DNA of 6,959 nt, from assembly GCA_904420265.1 (NCBI GenBank), contig CAJFUU010000037.1, positions 1 to 6,959 on the forward strand. Direction: 5' to 3'. The stretch is from an uncultured Clostridia bacterium (lineage in GTDB: Bacteria; Bacillota; Clostridia; Christensenellales; Aristaeellaceae). Every line of letters starts with the position of its first letter. Positions within the stretch are counted from its first letter, which is position 1. Of this stretch, positions 5,366 to 6,959 are shown in pieces. Below the pieces are notes generated by a model. That model saw only the letters and a list, made by a program, of their open reading frames with translations. It ran no database searches and was not told the origin of the DNA. The position numbers and the translations under genes are program-made.

Positions 5366-5773
5366 TCAGCCCTGCAGCGGCGCTTCTTCCTTCTTGGCCG
5401 CACGGTTTTCCAAAACGGTTTTGATTTGGGCGAGCAACTGGGGAACCATTTCAATGATGCGGTCCACCGGTGCATACGCCTGCGCGGGCAACAGCCGCAC
5501 CTGGCCGCCCGAAACAACGATAAATCCCATGGGCTGTACGCTTACGCCCGCGCCCGTTCCGCCGGCAAAGGCGGGCCTGTCTTCCGCGCCGTGACCGACG
5601 TTGCCATACTCCCCGCCGCCGGCCACAAAGCCAAAGCAAACCCTGGAGACGGGGATGACGGTCGAACCGTCGGCGGTGACGATCGCCTCGCCCACGACGG
5701 TGTTGACGTCCACCATGTCGCGGATATTCTCCATCGTGGTGGTCATAATGTTCTCAATGGTGTGTTTTTCCAT
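5366..5773 (-). CDS. gerW: GerW/YtfJ family spore protein
   Basis: A 135-residue protein of the YtfJ/GerW family, found across spore formers and linked to spore germination. Diagnostic features in order are IENIMTTTMENIRDMVDVNTVVGEAI (6-31), matching the family signature 'mttamehlkeMVDVNTiVG', then DGSTVIPVSRVCFGFVAGGGEY (35-56), a glycine-rich FAGGTGAGVSVQPMGFIVV stretch, VRLLP, and a C-terminal helix ending in a charged tail (NRAAKKEEAPLQG). No signal peptide or membrane segment is seen. The ATG at 5773 is chosen because GGGAGG lies 7 bases upstream; an in-frame extension to 5854 would lie inside the preceding gene and lacks support. It overlaps the 3' end of the DUF2953 gene by 20 bp, implying translational coupling, as with the ytfI-ytfJ pair of Bacillus. 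A hairpin terminator follows the stop. The central acidic/glycine segment EYGNVGHGAEDRPAFAGG is shorter than in Bacillus YtfJ. Confidence 0.9.
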   Translation of the reverse strand: MEKHTIENIMTTTMENIRDMVDVNTVVGEAIVTADGSTVIPVSRVCFGFVAGGGEYGNVGHGAEDRPAFAGGTGAGVSVQPMGFIVVSGGQVRLLPAQAYAPVDRIIEMVPQLLAQIKTVLENRAAKKEEAPLQG

Positions 5774-6275
5774 GCCGATGCCTCCCGCTATTTTCAAGTA
5801 TGCCGCCGCAGGCCGCGAGCATAATATGCCCGACGCGCAGCGAAATGATTCCAAAAACCTCGCCCCGCAGGCGCTCGCCCTGAAAATCCGGTTGCACGCG
5901 CACGGTGACGCGCGCGCCTGCCGCCGCGCCTATGGCACGCGTCAGCGCCGCCGCCGCACCCGCAAAAATCGCCGTAGCGGCCGCATCGCGCAGGCCCACC
6001 TCGCCGCGCACGCTCACCTGTTCGAGCCGCACATGGGGCAAAAGCCGCCGGGCAATCGCCCATATCAGCTTCAGGGGCGGTTTTTTCCCGCGCTTGCGCC
6101 GTCGCGCCTTGCCCAACCGTTTGCGCGCGGCGCGCAACGCCAGGTTTCCGGCAAACGGCCGCACGCCCAGCGCCGCGCCGGGCTTTTCCCCCGCCCGCGC
6201 GCAGAAGGCGACCTGTATGGGAATCTGAACGGCGTAAAACATGGCCGTCAGCGCCGCCGCCAGCGCAACCAGCAT
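5754..6275 (-). CDS. ytfI: DUF2953 domain membrane-anchored protein, YtfI-like
   Basis: A 173-residue protein with one hydrophobic N-terminal segment (about 1-22), likely a membrane anchor, then a basic stretch (AARKRLGKARRRKRGKKPP, about 48-66) and a C-terminal DUF2953-like domain. Supporting motifs are VSVRGEVGLRDAAATAIFAGAAAALTRAIG, matching the family's 'G.GD.a.Ta...G.l.al' pattern, and VRVQPDFQGERLRGEVFGIISLRVGHIM, matching its 'v.PdF.....g......ri..i' end. The start at 6275 is set by AGGAGGGAG four bases before the ATG. Its end overlaps the start of gerW. This order (DUF2953 gene then ytfJ/gerW) is the same as in Bacillus and many clostridia, which supports the assignment despite low sequence complexity (very Ala/Arg rich). 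Function is unknown; a role with GerW during sporulation is inference from the conserved pairing. Confidence 0.82.
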   Translation of the reverse strand: MLVALAAALTAMFYAVQIPIQVAFCARAGEKPGAALGVRPFAGNLALRAARKRLGKARRRKRGKKPPLKLIWAIARRLLPHVRLEQVSVRGEVGLRDAAATAIFAGAAAALTRAIGAAAGARVTVRVQPDFQGERLRGEVFGIISLRVGHIMLAACGGILENSGRHRHGKTHH

Positions 6276-6587
6276 TTTGCTCCCTCCTGTTACGATGTAT
6301 TTGCCCCATGTTCGCGGCGGCCAGCCACAGGCGAGGAGCAGCGCATTGCCCAAATTGTGCAATGGGCCTGACAATTCCCTCCAAGCCGTATGCCCGTCTC
6401 GAGGTCAGTCAGCCGGCCTTTCCGCTGTACGGCGTTCGGTTTGCGCAGGTAGAGCGCCCGCTATGGCCGTGCGCGTCAGCAGACAGAATTGGCAATGGTG
6501 AAGGACGGCGCGCCATTCGCGCAAAAACGCGCCCGGGAACAGTATGCCCCCGGACGCGCCTTAAAATGCCTTTGTTTGCCATTTCCG
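6276..6587. other. Region upstream of ytfI without a supported gene
   Basis: Apart from the ytfI ribosome binding site and the inverted repeat at 6344-6364, nothing can be assigned. A minus-strand open frame (stop at 6409, ATG at 6780) crosses it. It lacks a ribosome binding site, overlaps the other open frame at the right edge, and shows no motif I recognise. Confidence 0.35.
6344..6364. promoter_or_regulatory. Inverted repeat upstream of ytfI-gerW
   Basis: CATTGC (6344-6349) and GCAATG (6359-6364) form a perfect 6-base inverted repeat around CCAAATTGT, about 70 bp before the ytfI start. It could be a regulator site or a leader hairpin. No good SigF/SigG-type promoter could be placed next to it. 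Confidence 0.22.
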
Positions 6588-6959
6588 TCAGAATCCGGCG
6601 CGCCTCTTCTGCGCCGCCGTACCCACAAAATTTTTCCTCATATACCGCCGGTATGCTTTTTCCGCCATACGGCCCTTTGACAAGGGCGCTTGCTTGCGCC
6701 GGAGCAAATCCTTGTCCCAAAAGGCCGGTTCCCCAGCGCCGGGCTTTGCGGTCGATTCTGGCCGGCGTTTCCATTCGCAATGGCCCGTTCCGCCGTCACA
6801 GCGTTTTTCACACGCGCAGAAGATTTCCAGGCTCAAATATGCGCCGTCCTCCGCGGCGACCGCAATACGCCCGTTTGCGCAAAGGCCACCCGGCCCGCTC
6901 GCTTTCGGCGTTCCTCGCGCCGTATATATCTTTTCTGTTTCGCAGGCCAGCGCTGGACA
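6588..6959 (-). CDS. Unrecognised open frame running off the right edge (possible C-terminal part of a gene)
   Basis: On the minus strand one frame is open from the right window edge to a stop at 6588 (123 residues visible). I do not recognise the product. It shows AAEDGAYLSLEIFCACEKRC with four cysteines spaced CxCx3Cx6C, then a strongly basic C-terminal half (KDLLRRKQAPLSKGRMAEKAYRRYMRKNF). Third codon positions are GC-rich, as in the neighbours, but competing frames are also long here, so this may be chance. In related genomes the gene upstream of ytfI is often scpB; no ScpB-like sequence is visible. If real it would be upstream of and co-directional with ytfI-gerW, at a distance of about 310 bp. 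Confidence 0.22.
   Translation of the reverse strand, partial: CPALACETEKIYTARGTPKASGPGGLCANGRIAVAAEDGAYLSLEIFCACEKRCDGGTGHCEWKRRPESTAKPGAGEPAFWDKDLLRRKQAPLSKGRMAEKAYRRYMRKNFVGTAAQKRRAGF

Overview
The window looks like chromosomal DNA from a GC-rich, endospore-forming Clostridia-type bacterium (Bacillota). The evidence is an intact late mother-cell sporulation sigma factor (sigK), a spore protein of the YtfJ/GerW family next to its usual DUF2953 partner, strong AGGAGG-type ribosome binding sites, and a solute-binding protein of an ABC sugar importer. The exact genus cannot be read from the sequence.

Layout. The left part (about 1-2010, plus strand) is carbohydrate related. It holds the C-terminal part of an ABC transporter solute-binding protein, closed by a perfect 17-bp-arm hairpin terminator, then a zinc-dependent medium-chain (polyol/sorbitol-type) dehydrogenase with its own ribosome binding site, a possible operator upstream and a hairpin after its stop. 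A tRNA-Val(GAC) gene on the minus strand follows (2297-2373), with a clear housekeeping promoter and a hairpin abutting its encoded CCA end. From about 2420 to 3427 I find no convincing gene, only small hairpins and a two-copy 27-bp direct repeat.

The right part (3428-6275, minus strand) is sporulation related: sigK, which is uninterrupted and keeps a hydrophobic pro-sequence, and further right the ytfI (DUF2953)-gerW pair, which overlap by 20 bp and so are probably one translationally coupled operon. Between gerW and sigK lies a 1.2-kb gene-free stretch. Its core is a tandem array of nine diverged units of 76-79 bp (4448-5146), flanked by three copies of a 33-bp hairpin element (4290-4322, 5219-5251, 5326-5358). 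The hairpin nearest gerW probably serves as its terminator. This array-plus-hairpin block is the most unusual structure in the window and matches no family I can name. The last 680 bp hold one unrecognised open frame running off the right edge and nothing else I can support.

Functionally, the left genes would import and oxidise a sugar or polyol. The right genes belong to the spore programme: SigK directs late mother-cell transcription, and GerW/YtfJ with the membrane-anchored DUF2953 protein acts in the spore. The repeat block carries no plausible protein and is best read as a non-coding repeat family.
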